A stretch of 64,000 bases of DNA from Bog-473 sp963838835 (GCA_963838835.1 CAWITA010000009.1:22949-86948), one strand, 5' to 3'. Numbered from the stretch's first letter, positions 1 to 9,755 are shown. Notes: generated by a model not told the origin, from the sequence alone. A program made the numbers and translations.

Positions 1-1
1 G

Positions 2-1258
2 CGCGATACGTTTGGCCGTATCCGCGCTGACGAGGCACGTCACGCGGCTGCGTTCCGCATCCTCGCTGGTGCGCTCACCGATGATGATCATCTCGCCCCA
101 GGCGCGTCGAAGTCTTCGGTGCTCGAAGGCCTGTCGGCGGTCAGCCCGTGGTTCGTGCCGGCTTCGCTGCGTGGAGTTGATTCTCACTCAAAGCGACCGA
201 GGGGGTTCGGCGCCTCTTTACCGGTGGCGATCGGGACAGGCGACAGTGACGCTGACAAGCGGGTTGTGCTCGAGCGTGTGCTAGACCGCGCTGGTCTCCC
301 GTCACGTGTGGGTAGGGCGTCGACAGCGGCGATCAGAGTGTCGTTTATGCTCGGCTACGACCGAGCGGATCGGAGCAACGTCAACGATCCAGAGCTCGTT
401 GAGCAGCTCGCTCGGTATCTGCGCGGGCACGGCGTTAAAGACGTTGCAGTGCTTGAAGCGCCGACTATCTATGGGTCCCACTTTGCGCACCGTTCGGTGT
501 CGGAGGTCGCTCAGTACTTTGGCTTCAGGTCCGATGCGTATCGCGTCGTCGACATCGACGAGGATCTCCGCCCTTATGCGTATGAGCGCGGCTTCGTGCA
601 GCAGGCGATCAGTGCCACGTGGCTCGACGCCGATCTGCGCATCGTCATGCCTAAGATGCGTACCGACCCGACGGAGTTCGCGCATCTGTGCCTCTCCACC
701 CTTGAAGGAAGCACCGGGGCCATTGGCGCGACCATCTACGCGCGGCGCAGGGTGGATTTCCGCTCGGCGACGATGATGCTTCTTGATGTTGCGCCACCTG
801 ATTTCGCCGTGGTTGATGCGTGGGCACCGGTGGCGGACGGACCCTTTGGAGTGATGGGCTGCCGCCGACCTGCAATGGTTCGGCACATCTACGCCGGGGC
901 TGACGCGCTCGCAGTCGACGAGGCGGTGCTCGCCGATCTCGGGGTGCCCGATCCTCGACTTGCTCCAATTGTGCAACGAGCCCACCACTGGTTCGGCCTA
1001 GGCCGGACAGATGCGCCGATTATAGGTGGACGGCCCCCGCTAGGGCGCGAGCTGCGCGGCGCGCACGCCTCACCTATGTTGCGCCTGCTCGGACTCGTGT
1101 CGTATCCAATCTACGTTTACCTGAGCGGCGATGGGGTCCGATTCATCCCCGCCATCGACACTGAGGCGTTCCCACCAACGACCCGCGCTGGTCCGGTCAC
1201 GTGGGCAGTGAGGCTTGCCGCGCAACGGACATTCGGCCTGCGCCCGCCCCGGCCATGA
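2..1258 (+). CDS. DUF362-domain protein, 5' truncated by window edge; possible ferritin-like N-terminal part
   Basis: The reading frame is open to the first base, so the true start lies outside the window; a GTG at 119 is only the first internal start codon. The central and C-terminal part (from about base 300) has the look of DUF362 proteins, with a segment around GPFGVMGCRR followed by a stretch reading AVDEAVLADLGV. The first 30 codons contain the motif DEARHA, typical of a metal-binding helix in ferritin-like oxygenases or desaturases, so the protein may be a ferritin-like/DUF362 fusion; this is inference from one helix. It ends in an ATGA overlap with the methyltransferase gene at 1255, suggesting cotranscription. 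The function of the DUF362 part is not established here. Confidence 0.6.
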   Translation, partial: RDTFGRIRADEARHAAAFRILAGALTDDDHLAPGASKSSVLEGLSAVSPWFVPASLRGVDSHSKRPRGFGASLPVAIGTGDSDADKRVVLERVLDRAGLPSRVGRASTAAIRVSFMLGYDRADRSNVNDPELVEQLARYLRGHGVKDVAVLEAPTIYGSHFAHRSVSEVAQYFGFRSDAYRVVDIDEDLRPYAYERGFVQQAISATWLDADLRIVMPKMRTDPTEFAHLCLSTLEGSTGAIGATIYARRRVDFRSATMMLLDVAPPDFAVVDAWAPVADGPFGVMGCRRPAMVRHIYAGADALAVDEAVLADLGVPDPRLAPIVQRAHHWFGLGRTDAPIIGGRPPLGRELRGAHASPMLRLLGLVSYPIYVYLSGDGVRFIPAIDTEAFPPTTRAGPVTWAVRLAAQRTFGLRPPRP

Positions 1259-2284
1259 GTGGGCGCGGAGAGCGCTGGCGCGGTCTCGTCAACGCCCTGA
1301 CCGTCGACAACATAATGGCGCGCGGGCTCGCGGTCGCCGACAGCCGGGTTCTCGTGCGCGCGCTGTTCTTGGGATCAGCAGTCCGGCTCGGCCTGTTCGA
1401 CCTGCTTAAGGTGCCCCGCGATCTTGATGTCATCGCGGCGGGGCTCGGCGCCACGCGCCGGGATCGGCTGGCGGCGTGGCTTGCCGTAGGCATCGAGCTC
1501 GGCGAGCTCGGAGCATCGGACGGCCGCTACTCGATCCGGGGCCGTCGCGCCCGAGCATTGGCCGCGGGCGATCCTGTCCTGCGCCGCGCACTACCGCTCC
1601 GTGCTGGATTACCAAACCGGCCCCTACGCCGACCTAAGTTCGTTGCTTCGAGCGGCGCCGAGTGAGGGACGCGACGACCTAGAAATGCACGCCACGGTGA
1701 TTGCCGACGTCTCGCGCGCCGCAGAGCCCTTCGTCGCTCCTTACCTCCAACGCGCCGTACGCAGGCTGCGTCCGGGGAACGTCCTAGATGCGGGCTGCGG
1801 CTCTGGCGTGTACATCGAAGCTATGCTCCACGCCGACCCGGCCGTGGTGGTCGATGGGGTAGATATCGCTGCCGACGTCGTCGACGCGGCCCGGGCTCGG
1901 CTCGCCACGCGAGGCCTGATGGCCCGTGCGTCGATCACGGCTGCAGACCTTCACCAATGGCAGCCCTCTCCGAACACGACCTACGGGCTTGTGACATTGC
2001 TCAACAACGTCTACTACTTTCCCCGAGCCGAACGAATCGCGCTCTACCGACGCCTCAGTGAATTCCTGACACCCGGCGGCGAGCTGCTCATTGCAACGAT
2101 GACCACACCAGGGTCGATCGCAAGCACGCATCTCCATTTGATGCTCGTGAGCCAGTCCGGCGTCGCTGGCCTTCCGAATGGCGACGTACTCGCCCAAGAG
2201 GTACGCGAAGCCGGCTTTACGGTCGTGGCGACCGATTCGCTGGTTCCGACCGAGCCATTCGTGGCTATCCGGGCGCGTCGCTAG
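1255..2284 (+). pseudogene. SAM-dependent methyltransferase, frameshifted near 1580
   Basis: ATG at 1255 overlaps the upstream stop codon. Frame 1 (1255-1665) encodes an N-terminal winged-helix/dimerisation segment (motif LFLGSAVRLGLFDLL) like those of O-methyltransferases. The class I SAM-binding domain is in frame 2, with motif I LDAGCGSGVYIEA near base 1790 and a post-II stretch ending FLTPGGELLIATM. The two halves join naturally if one base is added or removed near 1576-1582, where frame 1 ...GDPVL continues as AAHYRSVLDYQ in frame 2. The restored product would be about 343 residues, normal for the family. Either the gene is a recent pseudogene or the sequence carries an indel error. The substrate is unknown. 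Confidence 0.75.
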
Positions 2285-2502
2285 ATCTTCTTGGTCCCCG
2301 ACAACGCTTGACTCCGTGCCGAGGTTTCCGAGCCGACCACGGAACGCCAAGTGGAGATCGGAGAGCACCCTCTCCGCACGTCTGGCTCGGCACCGTAAAC
2401 GAACTTCTTGAAACTGACGCGATCGATCACTGTGAAGTCTGAACCAGCGGACGGTCCGGCATCGCAGTGTGCGGATGCGACCCACCGCGCGAGGATGGAG
2501 GC

Positions 2503-3870
2503 GTGTCCACGAGCGTCGTGCAGCACCTCCGCGACATCGTCGGATCCGGGCACGTGGTCGTCGACCCGGAGGTGATGGCGCCGTACGCCATCGACTGGAC
2601 CGGGCGCTTCACAGGTCACCCCGCGGCCGTCGTCCGCCCGGGGGACCGCCCGGAGGTGGCGGCGGTGGTGGCTCTGTGCAAGGAGGCCGGTGTCGCCCTG
2701 GTGCCCCAAGGGGGCAACACGGGGCTCGTAGGCGGAAGCGTTCCCCTCGGTGGCGAGGTCGTGCTCAGTCTGCGCCGGCTGGGAGGCGTCACTGACGTCG
2801 ACTCGCTGAGTGGCCAGCTCTCTGTCGGCGCCGGGACGACGGTGGTCGAAGTTCAGGCGGCTGCGGCCGCCGCCGGCTGGGCTTACGGTGTCGATCTCGG
2901 CAGTCGTGACAGTGCGACAATCGGCGGCACCATCGCCACCAACGCGGGTGGGCTTCAGGTGCTCAGCCACGGCCCTACGAGGGCACAGCTTGTGGGCTTC
3001 GAAGCGGTGCTCGGGACTAGCGACACCGTCTCGCACATGGGCGGTCTGATCAAGGACAACACGGGGTATGACCTCGGCGGATTGCTTTGCGGCAGCGAAG
3101 GAACACTCGGAGTGGTGACGGCCGCCCGGGTACGTTTGGTGCCACCCAGCCCAGAGCATGTGACCTCGATCCTCGCGTTCTCCTCCACGGCGGCCGCAGT
3201 CGACGCGGCGTCGCTCCTGCGCCGGTCTCTGCCCGAACTGCAGTCGCTCGAGTTGTTCCTCCAGTCCGGCCTGGACCTCGTTTGTCGCGTGACGGGCACA
3301 GCAGGACCCTTTGCCGAGGAGCACACGGCCTACCTCTTGGCCGAGGCGGCGGCACAGCACGACCCCGTGCCCGCCATGGCAGCCGTGTTGAATTCGATTG
3401 TCGCCATCGAGGATGTCGCGGTGGCCACCGATCCGGCCCGAAGGGCGCAGCTGTGGTGGTACCGCGAGGGGCACACCGAGGCGATCAACACGCTTGGTGC
3501 GCCGCACAAGCTGGATGTGACGCTGCCGGCGTCGGTCCTCGCCGCCTTCATCGACGATGTGCCCGACATCGTCGCGGAGGCCGACCCGAAGGCGACGACG
3601 TGGTTGTTCGGCCACGCCGGGGATTGCAACGTCCACGTCAACGTGACCGGCGTCCATCCGGACGACCTTGTTGTGGACGATCGCGTCATGCGCTACGTCG
3701 CTGAGCTCGGTGGCAGCATCAGCTCTGAGCATGGCATCGGAACGGCGAAGCGGCCCTGGCTCCACCTCAACCGGAGCGCGGCGGAGCTCGCGGCCTTTCG
3801 CCGGCTCAAGGCGGCACTGGATCCTGCCGGCATCTTGAACCCCAATGTCCTCCTCCCGCCACCATCGTGA
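2503..3870 (+). CDS. FAD-linked oxidase, GlcD / D-2-hydroxyacid dehydrogenase type
   Basis: This is a 455-residue flavoprotein of the glycolate oxidase GlcD / D-lactate / D-2-hydroxyglutarate dehydrogenase family, which oxidises D-2-hydroxyacids to 2-oxoacids. The N-terminal PCMH-type FAD domain shows VVRPGDRPEVAAVV and PQGGNTGLVGGSVP (residues about 40-75). The C-terminal FAD-oxidase cap shows FGHAGDCNVHVNV near residue 368 and SSEHGIGTAKR near 406, and ends in the usual ILNPNVLLP. I chose GTG 2503 because AGGATGGAGG lies just upstream; the frame is open further 5'. No partner subunit (GlcE/GlcF) is adjacent, so it probably acts alone with a soluble or quinone acceptor. The substrate cannot be assigned. 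Confidence 0.88.
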   Translation: MSTSVVQHLRDIVGSGHVVVDPEVMAPYAIDWTGRFTGHPAAVVRPGDRPEVAAVVALCKEAGVALVPQGGNTGLVGGSVPLGGEVVLSLRRLGGVTDVDSLSGQLSVGAGTTVVEVQAAAAAAGWAYGVDLGSRDSATIGGTIATNAGGLQVLSHGPTRAQLVGFEAVLGTSDTVSHMGGLIKDNTGYDLGGLLCGSEGTLGVVTAARVRLVPPSPEHVTSILAFSSTAAAVDAASLLRRSLPELQSLELFLQSGLDLVCRVTGTAGPFAEEHTAYLLAEAAAQHDPVPAMAAVLNSIVAIEDVAVATDPARRAQLWWYREGHTEAINTLGAPHKLDVTLPASVLAAFIDDVPDIVAEADPKATTWLFGHAGDCNVHVNVTGVHPDDLVVDDRVMRYVAELGGSISSEHGIGTAKRPWLHLNRSAAELAAFRRLKAALDPAGILNPNVLLPPPS

Positions 3871-3889
3871 CGTCCCAGGCCGTCTGGGG

Positions 3890-4250
3890 CCTGCCAACTA
3901 CCAGGTCTGGCACACAGCTGCCGTCCCGCAGTGCGACCGCGTGGTTCGGAGGGCGTATCCGTCGCTCAGGATCACGCCACCCACAGATCCGCTTAGCGGG
4001 TCGGACCAGAGCTTCTACGCCGTCGAATCGGCGTGTCTCAACCTCGCGCTGTTTGCCACGACCGCCAAGGCGGCCGGCAAGAACCTCACCTGGTCCAGCT
4101 TCGCCCACGCCGGGGTACGGGCGGCGGAACGCAGCCATCCCGGATCCGGCGCACCTGTCTCATTGGGACCCGGCCGGGCCTGTGCGATCGGAACCGTGTA
4201 CCTGGTCACCTTTGACTCCGCCAAGAACGCACTTCAGTTTCGGGCTCTCA
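3890..4250 (+). pseudogene. Remnant: C-terminal piece of an ABC-transporter solute-binding protein
   Basis: The stretch between the FAD oxidase and the convergent glycosidase holds no intact gene. Frame 2 reads a sequence typical of the C-terminal lobe of type I periplasmic (branched-chain amino-acid-like) binding proteins: a segment with SDQSFYAVESACLNLALF, then KAAGKNLTWSSF, then VYLVTFDSAKNALQF just before the end. The N-terminal two thirds and any start signal are missing. The homology begins abruptly after the oxidase stop and ends where the glycosidase gene begins, consistent with a deletion scar. The call rests on recognising the family pattern. Confidence 0.6.
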
Positions 4251-5561
4251 GGCGGCGAAGTAACGAGCGTCTGCCGGGGGGCCCTCGTCCGAACGCACGG
4301 CCATGTCCAGGATCAGGGCGGGCCAACTGAAGCCGGATCCCGCTCCCGCCCCGCCCGGCTCGCCGGTCAGCGCGTCATAGAACTCCCGGAAACCGTGGGC
4401 GTCGATGAGCCTCGCCAGTTGGTCGCGTAGCCGTCGGGCCACGGTCCATCGGCCGAGCCGGGCTGCAAGCAGGTAGGCCCAGTAGGCCGTCGCGCCCCAC
4501 ACGGCGTTGCCATCCCATTGGACGTAGGTGCCGACCCCATGCTCAGGTCCGATCGTGCCGGCCGCATAGCCGAACGGCCCCCACATAGGCCCGTTCGGAC
4601 CCAGATGCCGCTCGGCGACCCGTTCCGACAGGCCCGACTCCGCCAGGGCGCGGCTGGCGGCTGGGATCAGACCCATGGCCCCGATCCCTCGCACCAGGCG
4701 GGTTCGGGTCAGGTCGTAGGCGGCGAAGATCTGTCCTTCTTCCCACCAGAGCAGCGCGCCGATATCCCGGGCCACGAGCTCGGCCGTGGCGTCGATCTCC
4801 TTCGCCTCCGCCCCGCGGCCTCGAGCCCGGCAGGCGGCAGCCACCTCTTCGAGGGCCAGCAGATACCAGCCACACACGGTGGGGTCGTACACAACGAAAC
4901 TGTGGCCCGCAGCCAGGGCGGCCTCCGGTGCCATGCCGACCGCACGACAGGAAACGGTGAGCTCCTTGAGCCGGTGGAGGGCAGCGCCCAGACCATTGAC
5001 AAACAGGCTGGGCATCAGGGCGCTTCCCTCGGTCCCGGTCTCGAACGGGTGTAGCACCGCCGGCAACGACCGGCCGTCCACCGTTCGATGGCGGCCGAGA
5101 GCTCGCAATTGGCAGACGGCCTCGTCCAACAGCTGGTCCGCGGGCGCGCCAAGGGCCAACGAGAGGCGAGCGGCTGCGTAGGCAGCGGTCGGAGGATCCA
5201 CGAACGGCGTGCGATCCCCCTCGAACATCGGTCCGAAGAGGCTCTCGATGAAGTGCTGGTGCTCCTCCGCCCCCGGGACGTAGCGCTGATGGGACAACAG
5301 CCCGTCCGGCAGACGGTTGGCCCTGTAGAGGGTCGTGAGCTCCTCAACCGCGGAGTCTGGTTCGAGGTGGAGGAGCGACAAAGCGTGATATCCGCTGTCC
5401 CAAGCGAAAAGAGCGGGGTAGCTCTGGCGGTCGGGCACGTGGAAGGTCCCGCCGAAGGCTTCGACCCGGTGGTCGCGGAAAAGCGCGGAGCAGCGTTCCA
5501 TCAGCCTGACGCGCATTCCCGCGTGTCTAGCAGGGAGGGAGCCGACACTGATGGCGCTCAT
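4248..5561 (-). CDS. GH63-like (alpha/alpha)6-barrel glycoside hydrolase (mannosylglycerate hydrolase-like)
   Basis: A 437-residue protein of the GH63/GH37-like clan of inverting (alpha/alpha)6 glycosidases, which includes mannosylglycerate/glucosylglycerate hydrolases. Visible landmarks are FAWDSGYHALSLLHLEP near the N-terminus (the WDSG aspartate is the usual acid position), VQWDGNAVWGATAYW, and EFYDALTGEP followed by FSWPALILDM near the C-terminus, the usual site of the second acidic residue. The frame is open upstream to 5897; I prefer ATG 5561 because GGTGGAG precedes it at good spacing, but ATG 5576 or 5717/5723 are possible. It has no signal peptide, so it should be cytosolic. It faces a pseudogene downstream and a divergent hydrolase upstream. 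Confidence 0.75.
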   Translation of the reverse strand: MSAISVGSLPARHAGMRVRLMERCSALFRDHRVEAFGGTFHVPDRQSYPALFAWDSGYHALSLLHLEPDSAVEELTTLYRANRLPDGLLSHQRYVPGAEEHQHFIESLFGPMFEGDRTPFVDPPTAAYAAARLSLALGAPADQLLDEAVCQLRALGRHRTVDGRSLPAVLHPFETGTEGSALMPSLFVNGLGAALHRLKELTVSCRAVGMAPEAALAAGHSFVVYDPTVCGWYLLALEEVAAACRARGRGAEAKEIDATAELVARDIGALLWWEEGQIFAAYDLTRTRLVRGIGAMGLIPAASRALAESGLSERVAERHLGPNGPMWGPFGYAAGTIGPEHGVGTYVQWDGNAVWGATAYWAYLLAARLGRWTVARRLRDQLARLIDAHGFREFYDALTGEPGGAGAGSGFSWPALILDMAVRSDEGPPADARYFAA

Positions 5562-5741
5562 CAAGGGCTCCACCATGAAAGCCCCAACTTTCTCGTTGAC
5601 CACCTTGTTGGTCGGACCGCATGGGGAGCGGCCGTGAACAGCTCGCGCCAATGAGGCGCGCCGTGGTTGACTGTGGAAATCGACGGGAGTGCGGGGCGTT
5701 GAGCTGCGGCTCCGCATAGACATACGACCCTGGGAGAGCAG

Positions 5742-6497
5742 ATGGAGATCCTCGACGAGATATGTGAGAAGGGTGTCATTGAACGGCGATTCAATCTGAG
5801 GGTCGATGGAGAGATCGTGCCCGGGATCCACTGGTTGCCGGAGGCCGCCAGCGCTCCTCATCCCACGGTGCTCATCGGTCATGGGGGGACACAGCACAAG
5901 CGAGCACCGAATGTCCTTGGTTTAGCCAGAAAGCTGGTAAGGCACGGTGAGTACGGAGTGGTCGCACTCGACGCACCCGGCCATGGTGACCGGATGACAG
6001 AAGAGCAAAGGCGCGAGCGAGATGAGCTGCTCGCTCGCCGACTCGGCGATCGGCTAGCCCCCTTGTCGGAACGACGGGTCCGGGCGATGAGCGGTGCTGC
6101 TATGCGCGCCGTCGCTGAATGGAAGGCCCTTCTTGATGACCTGACCACCAATCAGCAGTGGGCCAATGGGCCGTTCGGCTATTGGGGCGTGTCGATGGGG
6201 ACCGTATTCGGCGTTCCGCTCCTGGTCAACGAACCTCGAATTGCCGCCGCCGTTCTCGGTCTCGGTGCACTGAGAGAAGGCAGCGAGGGACTGCGTGCAC
6301 AGGCGGTTCGCATCGTGGTCCCACTCTTGTTCCTCTTGCAGTGGGACGACGAACTCATGACACGTGAGGGTGGCCTTGCGCTCTGGGACGCCTTTGCTTC
6401 CGAAGAGAAGACGATGCACATCAACCCCGGAGCCCATGTGGAAATCCCACTCTTCGAGCGAGATGCCGCGCTTGCGTTCTACAAGCGTCATCTCTGA
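5742..6497 (+). CDS. Alpha/beta hydrolase (dienelactone-hydrolase-like)
   Basis: A 251-residue serine hydrolase. It shows an oxyanion-hole region LIGHGGTQHKR (about residue 45), a nucleophile elbow GVSMG near residue 150 (a variant of GxSxG), a plausible acid in LLQWDDE near residue 205 and a catalytic histidine in NPGAHVEIP near residue 230. The layout suits the dienelactone hydrolase/acyl-aminoacyl peptidase-like group of esterases. The start ATG is preceded by GGGAGAGC at good spacing. It is divergent from the GH63-like gene with about 180 bp between, and appears monocistronic. The substrate is unknown. Confidence 0.8.
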   Translation: MEILDEICEKGVIERRFNLRVDGEIVPGIHWLPEAASAPHPTVLIGHGGTQHKRAPNVLGLARKLVRHGEYGVVALDAPGHGDRMTEEQRRERDELLARRLGDRLAPLSERRVRAMSGAAMRAVAEWKALLDDLTTNQQWANGPFGYWGVSMGTVFGVPLLVNEPRIAAAVLGLGALREGSEGLRAQAVRIVVPLLFLLQWDDELMTREGGLALWDAFASEEKTMHINPGAHVEIPLFERDAALAFYKRHL

Positions 6498-6999
6498 CGG
6501 CTGAGACCGCTCTGCGCTGCCTCTGATCCCGATCGACGCCAAGACGACCTCGCCGTGGCCTCCGCTACTGTCTTGCCCAGCTACTGCAAATGTTCTCCAT
6601 AACTTGGCGGACTGCTGGACGTTTCGCCACCCTGAGCAGGCCAAATAGGACAGCTCAAGACCCGGTGGACGAACTCACGCGCTCTTTCAGGTGGCGACAC
6701 GGGGCTCCCGTTGGGGCTGCAACCCATGGGGCTGCGACCCTTGGGGCTGCAAAGTCACCGTCTTCCGCTTCCAGAGAAACACCTGGTTACGGCGAAAGCA
6801 AGGCTGATCCGCCCGCGAGCGAGAGGTCCTGGCAGCCAACGCTTGAGTTGACCAGACTGGCGTTCTTGGCGCGGCTGCGGGAGAAGAGATCGAGGTGCTC
6901 CTGATGAGGTCGTGCTAGCCGCCACGGTCGACGAGCGATCGTCTGGGAGACCACGGTGGTCGCTCCGGCTGCCGTACTTGAAGTGGAAGGATTGGAGTC
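6498..6999 (+). other. Non-coding stretch of about 500 bp with one short repeat block
   Basis: I see no convincing gene on either strand. The only notable structure is the repeat block at 6689-6752, described separately. Reading frames through the region are short and look like chance frames. The end carries a ribosome-binding site for the SnoaL-like gene at 7000. Confidence 0.5.
6689..6752 (+). repeat. tRNA-3'-end-like repeat, copy 1, with a 15-16 bp tandem triplication
   Basis: AGGTGGCGACACGGG (6689-6703) is followed after GCT by CCCGTTGGGGCTGCAA (6707-6722), then by CCCATGGGGCTGCGA (6723-6737) and CCCTTGGGGCTGCAA (6738-6752), a threefold tandem array. The 15-mer and the CCCGTTGGG-CTGCAA core recur at 10087-10123. 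The ACGGG/CCCGT arms followed by TGGGGCTGC resemble the T-arm and acceptor strand of a tRNA 3' end, but no complete tRNA can be folded here. Confidence 0.5.
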
Positions 7000-7413
7000 A
7001 TGTCGGATCCCCGCGTCACCGTGGCCCAAGACTTCTTTCAGAAGTTTTTTGGAGGCAATATTTCAGCCGCCTCCGATCTGCTCGATCCTCAGGTCGTCGA
7101 CGTCGTGCCCGGAACCCACGCGGGCTCAGGCGTCTTTCAGGGCGTTCAAGCTGTTGTGGCGCACCTCTCAGCCTTTCTCCGACTCATAGAAGACCCGGTC
7201 GATGTCCTCAAATGGGAGGATTGGATGGCTGGGGTCGACAATGTCGCTGGGCTTGCGAAGATTCATCTGCAACGTGTAGGCCAAAGGCACGATTTCCGGG
7301 TCATTTTCCTCATCTCGGTGACCGAAGACGACGGACGACATCGGATCTCGAGGATTGAATCTTTTTATAGCGATCAAGCGGCACTTGATCGCTTCTTCTC
7401 GGTCGAGCCATAG
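7000..7413 (+). CDS. SnoaL-like / NTF2-fold protein
   Basis: A 137-residue protein with the SnoaL/NTF2-like cone fold pattern: an N-terminal helix with VAQDFFQKFFGGN, then alternating strands with conserved aspartates (LLDPQVVDVVPGT), a middle segment VFQGVQAVVAHLSAFL and a C-terminal strand RISRIESFYSDQAALDRFF. Members act as small isomerases, hydratases or cyclases, or bind hydrophobic ligands; nothing here fixes the activity. The ATG is preceded by GGAAGGATTGGAG. The gene lies 35 bp upstream of the GH15 gene, in the same direction. Confidence 0.8.
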   Translation: MSDPRVTVAQDFFQKFFGGNISAASDLLDPQVVDVVPGTHAGSGVFQGVQAVVAHLSAFLRLIEDPVDVLKWEDWMAGVDNVAGLAKIHLQRVGQRHDFRVIFLISVTEDDGRHRISRIESFYSDQAALDRFFSVEP

Positions 7414-7448
7414 CGACGCAGACCGAGGACTTAGTCCAAGGAGGAGCA

Positions 7449-9256
7449 GTGCCCTCAAAGATCGAGGACTACGCCATCATCGGCGACACGAAAACCGTCG
7501 CCCTCGTCGACCTCACCGGATCCATCGACTGGTGGTGCGCGCCGCGAATCGATTCCGCTGCCGCCTTCGCGGCGCTGCTCGGCGACGCGGGCAATGGACG
7601 GTGGCTGATCGCTCCGAAGGGCGAGGTGACCAAGGTCACTCGCCATTACGAACCAGAGACCTTGATTCTCGAGACGATCTTCGAGACGGCGACGGGCTCG
7701 GTGTCGGTGTGCGACTTCATGCCGCCGTACGACGGCCACTCGATGATCCACCGCATCGTCGAGGGTCGTGGTGGCACCGTCGAGATGCAGATGGAGCTGA
7801 TCGTGCGTTACGAGTACGGCGCGATCACGCCGTGGGCTACCGCCACCGGTGACGGCCTCGTCCTCGTCGCCGGCCGTGACGGCCTTCGCCTGCACAGCCC
7901 CGTCCGTCTCGTTGGCAATGACAACACCACCGTTGCCTCCTTCTCCGTCTCGGGCGACACTCGCCGCTCCTTCTCGCTCACCTGGTTCCCCTCGGAGATC
8001 CACGCCCCGCTCCCCCTCGACAGCCTCGCCGCCCGCAACCACACGCGGCACTACTGGCACAACTGGGTCGGTCGCTGCACCTACACCGGCGGCTGGCGCG
8101 ACCTGGTCGTCCGCTCGCTCATCACCTTGAAGGCCCTCACCTACGAGCCCAGCGGCGCGGTTTGCGCGGCGGCGACGACCTCGCTCCCCGAGAGCCATCG
8201 GGGGCAACCGCAACTGGGACTACCGCTATTCCTGGCTCCGGGACTCGACCTTCACCCTGCACGCCCTGTTGGTCTCGGGATACACCGACGAAGCGGCGGC
8301 GTGGGTGGGGTGGCTCCGCCGCGCCGTCGCGGGGACCCCCGGGGAGATGCAGATCATGTACGGCGTCGACGGAGAACGGATGCTCCCCGAGTTCGAGCTC
8401 GACTTCCTCGCCGGCTACGAGGGATCAACGCCCGTCCGCATCGGCAACATAGCGGTGCTCCAGCTCCAGCTCGACGTCTACGGCGAGGTTCTGGACTCCG
8501 CCGTCACGTACTGGCAAAGCCCTATCCCCAAAGAGTCCAACGTCTCGCCGGGTCAGATGATGGCGATCCTCGATCACCTCGAGAAGGTGTGGCGCGAGCC
8601 CGACAACGGGATCTGGGAGGTCCGCGGCCCACGGCGGCACTTCACCCATTCGAAGGTCATGGCCTGGGTGGCCTTCGACCGCGCCGTCACGCTGGCAGAG
8701 GACGACATCTTGCCGAAGGAGCGCATGGACCATTGGCGACAATTGCGGGACGAGATCCACGCCGAGGTCTGCGAAAAGGGTTTCGACGTGGAGCTCAACT
8801 CGTTCACCCAGTACTACGGCTCGAAGCTGCTCGACGCGAGCCTGCTCATGCTCGCACCTGTCGGTTTCCTGCCGCCCGATGATCCGCGCGTCGTCGGCAC
8901 CGTCGAGGCGATCCAGAAGGGGCTCGTCACCGACGGCTTCGTCCGCCGGTACCAGACCGATACCGACGAGGACGTCGACGGCCTGAAGGGAACCGAGGGC
9001 GCCTTCTTGATGACGAGCTTCTGGCTCGCCGACAACCTGGTCGCTGCTCGGACGCCACGATGAAGCAAAAGAGATGTTCGAGCGGCTCTGTGGACTGTGC
9101 AACGACGTCGGTCTGCTCTCCGAGGAGTACGATCCGAAGGCCGATCGGCTGCTCGGGAACTTCCCGCAGGCCTTCTCACACGTAGCCCTAATCAATACCG
9201 CCGCCAACCTCTCGATGGCCGAGCACGGCCCCTCGGTGATGCGTAGTCGCCGTTAG
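7449..9256 (+). pseudogene. GH15 glucoamylase/trehalase-family gene with two frameshifts
   Basis: The product is a cytosolic GH15 (alpha/alpha)6 glycosidase of about 600 residues, the bacterial type that hydrolyses trehalose or alpha-glucans. Frame 3 covers the N-terminal domain (IEDYAIIGDTKTVALVD, SIDWWCAPRID). After TTSLPE near 8193 one extra base moves the frame, and NWDYRYSWLRDSTFTLHAL, GIWEVRG and HFTHSKVMAWVAFDRA follow in frame 1. Near 9050 a second shift leads to frame 2, which ends with LLSEEYDP and GNFPQAFSHVALIN. The candidate acid (WEVRG) and base (SEEYDP) are both kept, so only the indels break the gene. It starts at GTG 7449, preceded by CCAAGGAGGAGCA. Two sequence errors are an equally good explanation. 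Confidence 0.85.
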
Positions 9257-9755
9257 GGCCAGCCCTGCCGCCCGGGCCGCCTATCTGAGCATGCCGTTAC
9301 TCTCGACAACCTCAGCGTCACGCTCTCTTCGCCCTCAAAAGGTGCGGGGGAATTTCCGAACCCTTGAGTAGCCTGGGCTTCTTCATATTTGGGTCAATCC
9401 TGCCGCGTATGGCCATGCAGCAAGTCGAAGCCATTGTTGACCTTTCCACCTGGGCTCAAAGGGGATCAAGGTCAATGCGTACCGGAAGGAGGTCTGTGCC
9501 CATCGCCTTGCAGGCGCTGTGGCAGAGTTGACGCCGAGGATCGCTTAGCTCCAGGTTTCGCGCTCGCTCGCGTCGTCCTCGAGCAGATACGCCATTCCGG
9601 TTCGCCACGTGGCGTGAGATCCGCTGCGCACTCTGACATGTGGATGGGCTCGAAGTTTCTTCGTAGTCAGTACGGGCCCGTGATGGACAACCAGCCAGAA
9701 CGCGCTGCCCTCTTGCCCGTCGCAAATTGCCGTGCGCCGCCTTCGACCGGTGCGT
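9257..9755 (+). other. About 500 bp without an intact gene
   Basis: No convincing gene is visible. A short reading frame near 9467 gives GIKVNA followed by a stretch with RLAGAVAELTPRIA, which vaguely resembles the C-terminal part of an SDR, but it soon runs into stops. Together with the clear SDR scrap at 9756-9977 this suggests a graveyard of dehydrogenase genes. Confidence 0.35.

Noticed and set aside
2281..3897. A 538-codon minus-strand frame opposite the GlcD-like oxidase
   Set aside because: Composition is typical of an antisense shadow in high-GC DNA and the plus strand is a well-conserved flavoprotein.
6590..6904. A 104-codon frame across the repeat block at 6.7 kb
   Set aside because: It reads through the tRNA-like repeat as GAA-rich and Arg-rich sequence without any domain; no ribosome-binding site.
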